64,000 nt of DNA from Lasiosphaeria ovina (GCA_033439765.1 JAULSN010000008.1:1302001-1366000), one strand, 5' to 3'; shown: positions 1 through 14,579, numbered from the stretch's first letter. The notes: a model not told the origin generated them from the letters alone. A program made the numbers and translations.

Positions 1-247
1 TTATTCGCTCACTCGTGCCTCCCTAACGACCTTCCCAGAAAAAATCTGCTTATCCGCCCGCAAACAAAATCGCAATCGCGCCCTGCCGATTGAAGCCCCT
101 CTTATTTAAAAACTTGTGCTGTTGCTCCTGCTCAAGTTGGCTTCACTCTGGTCCAGACGCCTCCTCTGCAAATCGCCTCTGTCTCCGTCTCTCTTTACGC
201 CTCCACATTTCCCGAGACGACCGAGATATCTCGGCTACTTTCACAAA

Positions 248-2036
<1,789 letters not shown>

Positions 2037-2398
2037 AGAGCTCTGCCCTGTTTTAGAGTAAACAGAAGCAGGCTGAGACGAGGGGATATCTGAGAGGTAT
2101 AATGGGAAAATCGGTGCTCAAGGTAGATTTACTGAATCTTCAGGCGTACGACTGCACAAAACAATTGGTAGATTTTGGCCATTTAAGACTGAAAACAATG
2201 ACGATAGAGAAAGGCCACGGGAACCTCGTCGCACTGAGGCATGTCGGATTTCACAAATAGACTCGATTGCCCCTCAGTTGAACACGTACATGTACAAGTA
2301 CGTCACGAACAAGAATTGCCCATCTTTTGTCGTCATCAGCATGAGGATTGTGTAAGAGCACTCGGGGCACGAGTAGCAGTTTGAGTCTAAGCCTTTGC
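2037..2398. other. Convergent intergenic (3' ends)
   Basis: The 3' flanks of spermidine synthase (+) and the nitrilase-family gene (-) meet here. I see no coding sequence or RNA gene. It presumably holds two 3' UTRs and poly(A) sites. Confidence 0.7.
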
Positions 2399-3478
2399 CT
2401 ACTGGCTGACGTCGGGGTAGACGTCGAACCTCCGCTGGTCCCTGAGCGGGATGCCGCTCCTGGCCTCCTCGATCCTGGCGCCGTCCAGCTTGGCACTGAC
2501 GATGGTCTCGTTCTCGTCGGCCTCGACCAGCACCTGGGCCATGGGGTCGACAATAAGACTGTGTCCCCAGGCGTGGTAGCCGGCGGTCGTGTCGCGGGCC
2601 GGGCTGCACAGGGCCACGTAGATCTGGTTGTCCATGGCGCGCGCTTGGCCCTGCAGCCGCCAGTGCAGCGGGCCCGTCGTTGTGTTGAAGGCGCCCGGGT
2701 ACACGAGCGCGAAGCAGCCGTCGCGCCGCGCCGCGATCATGGCCAGCTCCGGAAACCGGATGTCGTAGCAGATAGCCACGCCCACGCGCCCGTACTCGCC
2801 CAGCTCCACCGTCGTCACCGCAGACCCCGCCGACAGCACATCCGACTCGCGGAACCGGATCCGTCCCGGTATGTCAATGTCGAACAGGTGCACCTTGCGG
2901 TGTGTTGCTAGTAACGCCCCCGACGGCCCGAACGTCAGGCTCGTGTTGTAGTATTTCTTGTCCCCGTTTGACTCTGCAACCTCCGGGATCGACCCCCCGA
3001 TCAGGTACACGCCGTTGTCGCGCGCCATAGCCGCCAGCGCGTGAAAGCTCGGGCTGGATTCTGCCGGCGGCGGTGATGGGAGGAGCGGTTCTGCGTATGA
3101 CGGGAAGAACTCGCACCCGTACGGAGAGTTGAAGCACTCGGGTAGCACCACGATCTTGGCGCCCCCGGCAGCTGCCTCGGCGACCTTAGCCGCCGCGTGC
3201 GCGAGGTTCGCTGCCTTGTCGGCGCCGCTTGCTAGCTGCACGCATGCTAGCTTGACGGGCTTCTTGAGCAGCAGCGGGCGCGGGGTGGGTGTGGTTGTTG
3301 ACATGGCGCGGTGTTGGGAGAGGGGTCGGGGGGTGAGGAAGAAATTTGGTGGCGGTGCTCGTGTGGTAGTTATTGGGCGTGTTAGTGTTGGTTTCTTGCT
3401 GGGGCATGCAGGAGGCGGTCGGGAAAGTAATAATCGTACGGTTGGCCTTATGGCTGTGGTTGATGTTGTTATCCGCAT
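2399..3478 (-). CDS. Omega-amidase / Nit2-type nitrilase superfamily protein
   Basis: C-N hydrolase expected to deamidate alpha-ketoglutaramate or related omega-amides, or deaminated glutathione. The single-exon frame encodes 359 residues. The Glu-Lys-Cys triad is visible: Glu114 in LPECFNSPYG, Lys195 in HRKVHLFDID and Cys237 in AICYDIRFPE. The LPECFNSPYG and YPGAFN..TGP..W blocks are typical of Nit2 rather than of true nitrilases. The core begins at Met59 (position 3304), which gives the usual size of about 300 residues. The 58-residue extension before it contains no Asp or Glu and is rich in Arg, Ser, Thr and Pro, as expected of a mitochondrial presequence. Two starts could therefore give mitochondrial and cytosolic forms. 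It diverges from the unknown gene at 4044. Confidence 0.9.
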   Translation of the reverse strand: MRITTSTTAIRPTVRLLLSRPPPACPSKKPTLTRPITTTRAPPPNFFLTPRPLSQHRAMSTTTPTPRPLLLKKPVKLACVQLASGADKAANLAHAAAKVAEAAAGGAKIVVLPECFNSPYGCEFFPSYAEPLLPSPPPAESSPSFHALAAMARDNGVYLIGGSIPEVAESNGDKKYYNTSLTFGPSGALLATHRKVHLFDIDIPGRIRFRESDVLSAGSAVTTVELGEYGRVGVAICYDIRFPELAMIAARRDGCFALVYPGAFNTTTGPLHWRLQGQARAMDNQIYVALCSPARDTTAGYHAWGHSLIVDPMAQVLVEADENETIVSAKLDGARIEEARSGIPLRDQRRFDVYPDVSQ

Positions 3479-4043
3479 TGCGGGTGGGCTCGGTCGAAGA
3501 GCCGGAGGATGGGATGGAGTTGTCGTCGAGCCGGCGGTTGCGGGACTCGCACGGGAGGAGGGCTCCCCAATTGGCGTGCTGCGGGGTGCTTATTGGGTAA
3601 TGGGAGCGGGTTAAAACGCCGCAGTGAAAGCCCGGGAAGGCGCGAGCCACAACGAGGAGGGGTAGCTGTCTGCCTGGATGCTAGCTGACGCCACAGCTCA
3701 AATGCCAGCTCGCCAATTGGGCAACGGCCCAGGGATTTCATCTCGTCCAATTCCTCTCCATCTCCATCCCAATCGAGATGTGCACCTGACGCTGTCGATC
3801 GCGTGCCTCTTGGAGTTTTCTTCCACCCCCAAGAGGACCTCCCAAAGATTTGCGGGCCTAAAGAGGCTCTGTTCTAGATTGCTTGATAATTCAATCTCTT
3901 TTCTTTCTGTCTTCTTCCGTCTTCAGCCTTAGTGGCACTGCCCTGGTCTGTGCCCTGTGGCATGGCTTGGACCGCTGCTTCCCTTTCTCTCGCACCCTCT
4001 CGGATGGTTGGCGTCTGTGACGTGCCTCCCTCTACAATTCACA
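3479..4043. promoter_or_regulatory. Divergent promoter region
   Basis: A spacer of about 565 bp between the nitrilase gene (-) and the unrecognised gene at 4044 (+). The right half is pyrimidine-rich (TTTCTTTCTGTCTTCTTCC near 3900), as in fungal promoters and leaders. No defined operator is identified. Confidence 0.5.
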
Positions 4044-6372
4044 ATGGAACCCCAATCGTTTGACCTGCTTCAATGGGAAGAGCTCTGCGCGGTCCCCCGG
4101 GCTGCCGGCTTCTTTGCTATGAACTGGACTGAGGGCAAGCTCTACCGTTCGACCCGCGGCCGACTGAGGAAGGCAAACCCGGCTCGCCAGCGTCAGCGCG
4201 AGTACTTTGCCAACGCCCGCGCTCGTGCCGCCGAGGTTAAGAATTCTGTCGAGAACGGCCCTCCATCCATCTCTTTCCTCCGTTCGAGTTCTTCCTTGTC
4301 GCGCCGCTCTCGTGCTTCCAACAAGTCGGTCTCTTCGGCTGAGCGCCATGCCTCTCAGCCGGCCACGCAAAAGCAAGCTGACCCGCCCAGGAAGCGTCCC
4401 AAGATCACTGACACCGCCCGAGAATCCCCCTTGCCAACGATAAGTCGCTTCTTTGAACAGCAGTCTGCCCAGGGCATCGGGGCGCCAGGGCCTGTTGACA
4501 CCCAGCCCGAGTATGATGGCCAAGCTCTGGAGCGGATGAGGCAAAAGCTGCTTGCGAAAAAGGACTGGAGACTTTCCCGGCGTTCCATCTCGGGTCCCGC
4601 CAAGAATCGCCCCAAACAGGTGTCAGATAGCCAGGCATCAGGTAACAAGACCTCGGGCGAGGCCATCCAAGACGTCCAGAAACGGGCGAGCCACATTGCA
4701 CGAGGCGGACACGGCCACTTGAAGCGGAGACATGAACCTTTGTCCCGTCAGGACATGGTGGTCAGAATTGGAAGCCAGGAGGGGAGAGCTGAAGCGCCTC
4801 CGAGAGGCAATTCGACCGGCATGTCACTAGCTTCAAGTGCGTCTGATTGTGCTTTGGACTAACAGGATGCAAGACAACCCCGATTTCGACGCAATCTTTC
4901 GTGAGCGGCCACCGCTTGGCAGTCTGCCTCTTTCTTCGAGCCAAATTGCCGGAGAGAATCCAAGACGAGAAGAGCGGCTGATATCGGGTCGAATGGAGCC
5001 GTGCGTGATTTCAACTCCGGAGATACGCGAACCGGTTCCACTACGAGCGTTCCCTACAACGTTTTATCCCATGGAAACCTTTGATTCGGCAAATACAGAC
5101 AGTGTTCTGGTACAGGTCGGCCGAGTGGCCTCGCCTGTCCCGCCGTCTCGGAAAGGAGAGAATGATAGATGGAGGAAGTGGCTTCGGAAGCCGAGCAGTC
5201 CGATCAACAGCGTCGAGGCTGTCGAAGGAAGCCAAGAATCCGTCGAGTGCCCAAGGGTCAGCCCTGGTGTCAGTGAGATCTCCCGAGAAGTCCGAGAACG
5301 ATCACAGTCACTGCCCCGTTTGACAGATGCAGCGTTGAGCCGCTTTACAGGCACGAAGCCTTCTGAAGTCGAGGCCTTAGGCCAGGCGTTCGGTTCAAGC
5401 AGCTCCTCGCTGATCCTCAGTCGCTTCGAGGATCTCATGGCCAGGATACATAGGCGTCACGAGCAGACCGGAACCCAAAAGGAGGCCCCCCCCTTAGATT
5501 CCCAGATGCACATACCTGACGATGATCCCACTCCCCACGAGAAAGACGGAAATATGCAGGCAAATGTCTCTCGTCAAATTCCACCCACGGCTGCAGAGCA
5601 GATAGGTGCACCATTGTGCAAAAGTGATCCGGATCAAGCGTGGAAATCATTCTTATTTGGCGGTGAAAGCACTGACGGTGTCGAAGAGGCAGCATTTGAT
5701 GAGGCAAAGCGTGATGTAGCACGAGATCTTCAACCGTCGACCTACTCGTCCTGCATTGGCGATAACCCCTTATCAGAGTGGGACAGCAACATTGCAGCCG
5801 CAGGAACAGCGCACACCAATCGAGATGAGTCATCCGGGTTTGCCAACGACGTCCTGTCAAGTGCCGGAGCTTCTGCAAGCCGTAAAGCCACGTTGGGACC
5901 CTCCTCGACAGGGGTGATGTCAGATCCAACGTCCGCGGGCCAAGACGGCGACGACCAGTACGCGGAAAGCAGCCTGGCTCCATTGGTCCAGCACGGTCCC
6001 AACCTGTTGGACACGCCATGCCCCGACCCTACAAAAAGCACGGGAGGCAGCATGTCAGACACGCTAGCGCACCCGGCGATGTCGACGATATCGCTGGCAG
6101 TTGAGCCTGCGCGGTCTGAGGTGGGGGTCAACGATCAGTTTCGATTTATTCCGCCCAAGCTTTTCGTTGGCAGCCGGTCTAGCTTGAAACGTCCGAATGA
6201 GGCTCCGATGCCAGTCACCGTAGGGAATAGAAGGGGTCGACGGAAGATCCGTGCTCGCGATGGCCGGGCAAATATCCGGGCTCTCCCCAACTATAACTCG
6301 GACCCTATCGAGGATATTGAAGATGTGGGCGAGACGCGCCCATCGCTCTTCGGGTCCCTTGATCTGGCCTGA
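4044..6372 (+). CDS. Unrecognised Ser/Pro-rich, probably nuclear protein
   Basis: I do not recognise the family. Two long open stretches can be joined by a 37-nt intron (4837-4873, donor GTGCGT, branch-like CTAAC), giving about 763 residues. The join is the only nearby one I found in phase, but 37 nt is very short for a fungal intron. Met at 4044 (context TTCACAATGG) is preferred to the in-frame Met at 3957, whose 29 extra codons look like leader. The first 70 residues are the most structured part (WEELCAVPRAAGFF, then a basic Arg/Lys/Gln-rich stretch ending FANARARA). Residues 115-121 (PRKRPKI) look like a nuclear localisation signal, and LPTISRFF (130-137) resembles a PCNA-interacting box without the leading Gln. 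The rest is low-complexity and probably disordered, with basic RNRRGRRKIRARD near the C-terminus. A chromatin or DNA-replication role is only a guess. Confidence 0.7.
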
Positions 6373-9300
6373 AATGGTGCTGCTTTCGGCACGCTTGAAG
6401 CCTCGGCTAACGTTGAAGTTGTTGGCTTGGTATCTAACCTTTTCGGAGGCTGCTGATTGTCCCTTGCTAACAAGACATCCTGACGCCCTGTAAACAACCG
6501 GCCTCCGGCAAGTATTGACTAGTTTGGCATTGGGAGGGCGTTTGAACAAACGATGTAGCGGTCAAGTCATGTCACATGCTAGCTGGCCAGTCAAGAGTCG
6601 AGAGTAGAGTAATGGAAACTCGAAGTTTGGAGTTCAACTATCTAGCTATCTAGGTAGCTATCCGGCTCATTGCCTCATCCCCATTCCCCCTTTCTCAGTT
6701 CCCCACTAGTGCCGACTTACTACCTTCTCTCATCGTTTCCCCGAGTCAACGGCAAGTTTCTATCCCACAATGTGGCTACTCTCCTGGCTCGAACCAGCTC
6801 GAAAGCCCGGGCGAGCTAATGATTTATTTCGCGTTTTGCAGGCCCGGGGCTGGTTAGGAGCTCGTCCCGCCAAGGCCCGCACATTTGAAGATTGATGAAA
6901 CCCCGCGTTTATTCTCGGCCAATGTCACGACAGGTATTAGCAGCACAAGAAACCCCTCAAGGATGCACTGCTGCTGCATGTGCATGAGCTGAGAGACAAA
7001 CAAGGCACCAGTTCCAGCTATAGCGGTTAGGCCTGAGGGATTATCCTCTGATGTCTCTCGTCTCGTCTCTACAGAGTCATCTCTCATTGCTCCGTTCCGT
7101 CCAATCGGTCGTTCAATGCGGGGACCCCGACGAGGGGGGGATGGAGGGACGGGTTTAAAAAACGCATATGCTCCCCAAAAACTTTCGATGGCTTTTTTAG
7201 TCATATGCAGGTCTCCTGGCCAATGAGACGGCCTTGATAAGGCTTAAGCTCTGCTGGTGGCGTTCGGGAGGAACCAGTGCTCGATCCTCGACCGCCATTG
7301 GCCCGCGTCGACAGCTCCGTCCAAAGCATTGCACGATTGAATTGGATTATTTTTACCTGACAGCTTTCGGGAGAAATCTGGGGGGGCCGCCGAAAGCGGA
7401 ACGACGGAAACTATTGCCTAAGCCTTGGATAGCTGAGGTTGCGGTCGAAGTGGGCGAGGGCGGGTGAAGAGAGGACGGAAACGTGGAGGGCGGATTAAAC
7501 TTGTTGGAATGTTTCTTTTTCAGGTGTGTGGCAAGTCCCGAAATTCCTGGTTACCGGGGCGTGGCTTCAGTCACCCCGGACGGCCGTCGGTTGCAGGCGA
7601 CGACTTGTTTGCAGAGTGCCAGATGGGGGCGGCTTTTTTCGGGTGTGGTGGGTTGCTTCTCCACGCCTGGAGGAGCCGATTGCGGGGTTGAACCCTCCAG
7701 ATATCCATGCCACGATTGAATGTGGCGGCAGAGTTGGTTTGCGAAGTACGAACGAGCAAAGACAGAATAGAAAGAAGGAAAAGGACGCGGGTTACGAATT
7801 CTGTGTGCAGCCTAGCGAGCCCTAAAGTCCAGCTTGCGTGAAGCATGAATCATTTCTTGTTTTTGTTTTGTTTTGATACGTAACTTGCCCACATCTGGGG
7901 CGGCAACTCAGTGGCAGTGAGTGAGTCGAACGAAACGAAAAACCCATCCACCCTACGGGGCACGGATACCTTACAGTACCTACTTGTGTAATGGGAGTGA
8001 TGTCAGGCGGCGAAACAACCTTGGCCCTAAGGGGCCGCCGATTCAGCAGATCTTCCCCTTCAGCATGTGCATGCCCCATAAATAGTAAGTATGGGTCAGC
8101 CACGCCAACCACCCCTGTTTTGGGATTTTTGGACTTTTTCGAGAGCGAGACCACGGAAACCACCCGTGCCAGGACAGTACAGTACGTGTGTTAATACGAT
8201 AACAATTAGACCGTATTTCAGCATGTCTGGGGAAACAGAGAGAGAGAGAGAAAAGAAGTTTAAAATAAAAACAAAACCACTTGGGCAAACTCGGGTAGGC
8301 AACTAATAAGTTGCGCCCCCTAATGACTCGAAAATTACTCGTCCCAACCTCTGGTTCTCCAGCGGCAACTGATGTTGAAACCAGAATCCAATCTCGATAA
8401 CTACCTGGACAAGACTTCTAGCAGGTACCTTTGGGGAGTGCTTCACAACAGGCATCACCCCACCTTTTTTTCCCTTCTTTTCGCTCGAACGGGTCTCGGG
8501 TGTCGAGCGACGGGTGACTTATTGCCACCGGCTGGCAGGATGCTGCCGGGTTGTGTCGTTGTTCATTTTGGGGGGATTATGACCCCCAACTTCTGAAATA
8601 CATACTGCGTATGCATGCGACTTGTCAAGTACCTCCTCGCCCGCTTTTTTTTTTTTTTTTTTTTTTTCAATATTGTCTTGACCTTTTATTTTTGTTTCAT
8701 TCCATCTTTGTTATTTTCAGCTAGCCAGCCAGAGGTAAACTACTTCGGGATTACGGGTAGTAAGCACCAGCCCATCCCACGGAGTTGCGGATCAGGATGC
8801 GTACTATGGCATATGAATTTTCTAGAGTACATACGTTGACGGCGACTTGTCCTTCCTCCTCGACTTGGCGTCGGCTTACACCGCGTGTCTGTGTCTCGTA
8901 TGTCTCGTAAGACGCTTGTTGTGTTGTGTGCATCCTGTCATCACTTAGTTGCTCCCAACCAACAACACCTTGTCGTCTGCGAACGGATTAATTCCCTCTT
9001 TTTCTCAACGCGTCAGGTCAGACTGACTGGCTAAGTGCAAGGATACGGAAGAAAAGCCCTCATCGCGCCCATCGAGATCTGTTGTTCGTTGCGGCTCTCG
9101 AAAAACAATGGGGGGCAGGAACAAGAAACATGGATGACATCGTCGTATGCAATGTGTAATATTGAAAGGGCGCCCTTTTTCGATATGTCTGCTGATCACA
9201 TAGCGAGTGGGAGGGCACATGCTAGCCGAATTCCGCCTAGCGGGCTAGATATTACCGGAACCTGTGTAACGAATAGGCCTGGCCGTCAACGGCAGACAAC

Positions 9301-10860
9301 CCCGCCATTTCCTTCACGTTGTCTCTGTCCTCGGGATGAAAGTGCGGGGCTTTTCGAGTGGTATGGACGTCAACGATATGCGTACACACCGGAGATCACT
9401 GCATGGCCTCGCTGCCCAAAGCAATGGATGTAAAGGTAGCACTGGGGGTTGTAGGATATCAGGCAATACAGGTGTGATGGAGCACGCACCTGGAACCATG
9501 GCCCCGAGGGAGAGAGAGTCCAGGCCGCCCACGTACGAAGTACAGTAATACATACACAACAAATGACCCAGAGCGAGTCTGCCGTGTGGAATCACCCGAT
9601 GTGGAAGGGGTACTACCACGACCACTAGAAGCACTAGCACCAGTAGTCTAGGTATTCGTACACACAAGTCTCCAATAGGTAAGGCGGAGCCTCGGCGAGC
9701 AGAACATTATCCCGCTCGCGGTTCACGGGGACTCGGCCCTGCTGGGCAACCTGGCAGACGTTACCTTATCTTGACCCGGCCGGCCACAGGTGGCCCCTGG
9801 TGGGTAGTGGGTGGTGATTTAAATCCGTTGTTTTTCAGGTTTCTCGTGTGTCGTTCTTTGTTCGACCACGCTGCGGCGCGGGGACAACCCCGGCATGGTA
9901 AGGCAAACCAAGACGAGAGAGAAGCCTTAGAGACGTGCACGCGACTCGGCAGTGAAACCACGGCACACGATGTGAAGAAACTGCAGGCAGCGCAGCGCCA
10001 AAAGGACTGCGCTGTTTTTGAAAACCCCAGCTGTCACCAACAGGTATGAACTGAGCGCGGCGAGGTCCTTTCGCCGTGAGGAGTTTCTGTCGGGATTCAA
10101 GCCCCTGGTCTCTTGAGTAAGGAGTAAGGTCCTCGCCGCGTCGCCTCGCCGCTTCCATGTGCTCGCGTGGGGCGCTCCCCCGTTCGGTACCTCTAGTACG
10201 CAGCGGAATACCTCAGGTTTGCAGAGGCGCGGTACCTTGTGGATCTCGGGCCACTGCTAACTGGGCTGCTGCCCACAGCGCGCCCCAGGGCTGTCAGAGC
10301 ATTGGCCTATCGGCGGGCGTGCAGGCATTTCTACCCCACCTTCACCCACCAAGCTCCCTTGGCTCCCCACCTTGCTGCTTGTCCGAGACGAGGCAAGAGA
10401 CGCAACCGTGGAGGTGAACTCGACAGTGTGTCTGGCGAGTGACACACGCAGCCCAGCAACCCATTCATTGCAAGTCTCGCAAGTCTCTCTTGGGTGCTCC
10501 CAAACCAAGCAGGCCAAAGTGAAGCCGATACCGTACCCCTCCACATTCTCGCTCCTAAGACTCCACCGGCTCAGCCACAGACCCCTGCATCCAGCGGGAA
10601 AGTCTTATCTCTGGCCGCGTTTATCTTTCCCACTGCCTGCACTTTGAACGGCTGTAGAGAAAGCACATAAAAAGCCTCAGTCCCCGCTGCCTCTCCGACT
10701 CTCCGTCCGTTTCCAACCCCTTCAAACCTTAACTGCTTTTTTCGATTCCCCGTCACGACACTTTTGAGCTTTTGGAAAACCGGACACGAAGCCGTCTTCC
10801 AGCATTGAGATATCCTCATTCCTTGGTTTCCCTCGTCAACCCATCCACGAGATCGCGAAA
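6373..10860. other. Gene-free 4.5-kb intergenic region
   Basis: All frames are short, overlapping and without recognisable protein features, and I found no tRNA or 5S-like structure. The last few hundred bases are the glutamine synthetase promoter and leader: a TATA-like ATAAAAAG lies near 10668, followed by CT-rich sequence to the ATG at 10861. The region carries a T23 tract at 8645. An unannotated long non-coding RNA cannot be excluded. Confidence 0.55.
8645..8667. repeat. Homopolymer T23
   Basis: An uninterrupted run of 23 T in the spacer upstream of glutamine synthetase. No flanking duplication or open reading frame points to a retroposed tail. Confidence 0.9.
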
Positions 10861-12960
10861 ATGGTGAGTTTTGTCTGCATTGAGCCAACGACCCCGCTCT
10901 CATTGGCCCTGGCCCTGCCTGCCCGCTGCGCTTGACCTAAGAGATTCAAGCCCGAGAACCCCTCATCCCCCCTCCTTTATCGTCTGTCGCCCGCGGCTCT
11001 ATCTCCAGCGCAGCCCGCAGCCCGCAGTTCGGGCGCCCTATCCCATCGCCCACTTCGCTCCTGTCGTAGCCAGTCCAGCTAACCGATCCCCCGCTGTAGG
11101 CGACCCAAGAATCCTTCACCTCATACACGGAGAACCTCCAGAAGTACCTCCGCCTTCCTCAAAATGGCCAGATCATGGTCGAGTACATCTGGATCGACAG
11201 CGAGGGTGGCGTCCGGTCCAAGTCGAGAGTGAGTTGCCTTTTGGTTTTCTCTATGCTATTTCCCTGCCGTCGTGTGCCTCCGTCGTCGCTCCCGACCAAC
11301 CTTCGACTCTTTGGGACTCGGTACCCCGGCACTCGGTGTGGCATTTTTTGGCCCCAACCGAAACCCCCCCCCTGGACTCTTTCCGGCCCCACGAGCCTAC
11401 GGATGACGGACGGCGTGGGAGCAGCCCTTCCGCAGGGCTCCGACCTCGCCCTCGCCCACTGACCCATGACGACTCTCGCACCACACGACACCGCTCATTT
11501 GCTCCCCCACCCCACCGAGTCCACTCCGCCAATACCGTGAAGCATGGCAGACCCGGCATGAGCAACCGCCACTGCGGAACATCGAGTCTCGTCGGCTGCC
11601 CCGCCGGCGCCCGCTTAGTCGAGCCGAAACCCCGTTGGAAAATGTCCGAGAGGAACAGCCGGCCCCTGTCGAAAAACCGCAACGGCCGACAAGTGCGAGG
11701 TCTCATGCGCTGCCATTGGGCGTCATGGGTGGCGCACATGCATCCTTTTTGCTTGGCGATGCTGGCCTGCATTGGCTCCCGAGAGGCACAGTGCTGACTG
11801 CATGTTTCTAGACTCTCCCAGAGCTGAAGGAGGGCTACACACCCAAGGACCTCCCGACCTGGAACTTTGACGGTTCGTCCACCGGCCAGGCCCCTGGTGA
11901 CAACTCGGACGTCTACCTCAAGGTAAGCAAGCTCCTTGGCTCTCTGCCATACCGCAAATCAACTTGGTGGTGGGAGCAGCTGCTGACAGTCGCCGCAGCC
12001 CGTCGCCGTCTTCCCGGATCCGTTCAGGGGCAACCCCAACATCCTTGTCCTGTCCGAGTGCTGGAACGCCGATGGCACCCCCAACAAGTTCAACTACCGC
12101 TACGAGGCGGCCAAGCTGATGGAGAAGCACGCCGAGCACATTCCGTGGTTCGGTCTTGAGCAGGAGTACACTCTGCTGGATCTCACCGACCGCCCGTACG
12201 GCTGGCCCAAGAACGGCTACCCAGCTCCCCAGGGCCCCTACTACTGCGGTGTCGGCGCTGGCAAGGTCGTCCAGCGTGACATCGTCGAGGCCCACTACAA
12301 GTGCTGTCTGTACGCCAACATCAAGATCTCGGGCACCAATGCCGAGGTCATGCCCGCTCAGTGGGAGTACCAGGTCGGCCCCTGCGATGGAATTGAGAGT
12401 GAGTTTGCGCGCCTTAGCCAACCCTAACCCTGACATTGTCTAACGTCTTGAACAGTGGGCGACCACCTCTGGCTCTCTCGCTTCCTCCTTCACCGCGTGG
12501 CTGAGGAGTTCGGTGCCAAGGTATCATTCGACCCCAAGCCCATCCCCGGCGACTGGAACGGCGCTGGCCTGCACAGCAACTTCTCGACTAAGGAGATGCG
12601 TGTCGAGGGCGGCATGAAGTACATCGAGGCTGCCATCAAGAAGCTCGAGGGCCGCCACCACGAGCACATTGCCGTGTACGGCGTTGGCAACGAGAAGCGG
12701 CTGACGGGCCGCCACGAGACTGGATCTATTGACCAGTTCTCGTACGGTGTCGCCAACCGCGGAGCGTCGATCCGCATTCCCAGGGAGTGCGCCGCCAAGG
12801 GATACGGCTACTTTGAGTATGTTACTTCCGTTGTGGCGGTTACAAGGGCATCGGCTAACCAAGCGTCTTGCACAGGGACCGGAGACCCGCGAGCAACGCC
12901 GATCCTTACCAGATCACGGGGATCATCATGGAGACGTGCTTCGGCGCCATTGAGCAGTAA
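10861..12960 (+). CDS. glnA: Glutamine synthetase (type II/eukaryotic)
   Basis: Makes glutamine from glutamate, ammonium and ATP in the cytosol; the key ammonium-assimilation enzyme. Six exons: 10861-10863, 11100-11228, 11812-11922, 11999-12398, 12456-12816 and 12876-12960, together 362 residues. Exon 1 is just the ATG, immediately followed by GTGAGT. Family blocks are intact: [20 protein letters not shown] in exon 3, [13 protein letters not shown] and [11 protein letters not shown] in exon 4, [14 protein letters not shown] and [11 protein letters not shown] in exon 5, and [12 protein letters not shown] near the end. Exon phases agree throughout. Introns 1 (236 nt) and 2 (583 nt) are long; the 308-residue frame running across them is spurious. 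Nitrogen control (GATA factor) is expected from family knowledge, but I did not map binding sites. Confidence 0.97.
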
Positions 12961-13472
12961 AAGGAGATATATACGGCTGGAAATGGGGAGTTTTTCTTTT
13001 CTTTTGATGACACGGATTTGGCTTTGAGCGTTGGGATTCTTCTTCGTGCGTTTATAGACCGTTCGTCGAGAGGTCTCACCCTAACTAGTACCCCTGGCGG
13101 CCCGTGTTGGGCCGCATTGTTATTTGCTTTGAGATTAGCAACACCAATGCTATTCGTACCTTCTACCGCAGCTCTGTTGTTGTTTTGTTGTTGGGATATG
13201 GGATGGGTCTGAGTCTGGCGTGTCTTTGCTTTCGTGAGTGCGACACTCAAGGTACCTAGTATGTTTGTGGGCATGATCGGGCGAGGATGGGAATGTCGTG
13301 GTGAACCAAGTTGGTAGAGATGCTCTTCAAGACTTGTCTCAACACATGTCAATGTTGTGTATGGCATAGCTCACTGAAGGTTTGGTTGGTATCTGGTTGT
13401 GCAAACAATTCATGCTTTGACATATGTGCCGTAACTACGTGCAGAATCTCTGCCGGCTGTTATTAACTCGAA
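12961..13472. other. Convergent intergenic (3' ends)
   Basis: 3' flanks of glutamine synthetase (+) and the nuclease-like gene (-). No coding frame or RNA gene is apparent. Confidence 0.65.
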
Positions 13473-14508
13473 TCAACAAAGCAGAAGCGCCGCCATCCCC
13501 AACGCCACCAGCCCCGAAGCCCAAGACACGCCCCTCGCCGGCTCCCACCGTCCTGCCCCAGATTTCCCACTCGGGCTCGCCGCAATAGAAGTAGACGAAG
13601 CAGTAGCGCTGCCGTCGTCTTCCACATCAAGCTGCCACGTGAGGTTGACCGTCGTGTCGGTCGTCTCACCAAGCAAACCAATACCGCTAACATAGTCGTC
13701 GAGGTCAAAGTCGAGCTGCAGGCCCGCGGCGCCGTTCAGGGCGTCGACGTCGCTGCTGCCGACAGCGGCCACCTCGTCGCCGTCGCCGTCGAGCACCGTG
13801 GCGCGCGTCAGCCGGCCTGCCGCCATGCGCGCCACGGCCTGGAACGACCCGCCGTCGAGATCGCCAAACGCCACCACCACCAGGTCTGTCGTGTTGTCCA
13901 GCGACCGCCGCACCGAAGTCTCGGATCCCGATCCGAGCACCGTGGCGTCTCGCGGAACCACTCCACCACTGCCGCCGCCATTACTTCCACTTCCACTGGC
14001 CCGGCACCCCTGCAGATCCGCCTCCTTCACCGCCGCACAGTCCAGCCCGACGACACGCACCACGAACTGATCGCCCCCTTTCATCCCGTGGTCCGCGTAC
14101 CACGACGACAGGTAATAGCCCTGCAGCTGGTTCTGCCAGCCAGTGACGCAGCGCGTCCACGCGCCGTTGGTGAAGCTCCCGCCCTCGACCGTGCTCTTGA
14201 ACGGGAACTCGTCGCACTCGGTGCTGTCGCCGGCGTTGGGGGACCCGACGGGTTTGCGGATTCCGGAGCAGCAGCCCCTGCATCCTGAGGCTCGGCCCCG
14301 CGCGCGCGTGCACCGCCGCCCGTCGCCGGCGTAGGTGAGGACGATAGATTGCGAGGGGCGGTTGAGTTTGTGGGCGATGCCGAGGCAGATGTTTGTTGGG
14401 ATCTATCCGTACATCGAGGTGAGGGTGGTGTTAGTGGATTTAGTCTTTTCTTCTGTCTGTGGTTTGTGGTTTGTGCGGAGATAATGCGAGATTCACATGA
14501 GAGGAACA

Positions 14509-14579
<71 letters not shown>

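Noticed and set aside
10871..11797. 308-residue + frame across the 5' part of glutamine synthetase
   Set aside because: It runs through introns 1 and 2 and out of frame with the true exons; composition is Pro/Arg/Ser-rich as expected of chance frames in GC-rich DNA.
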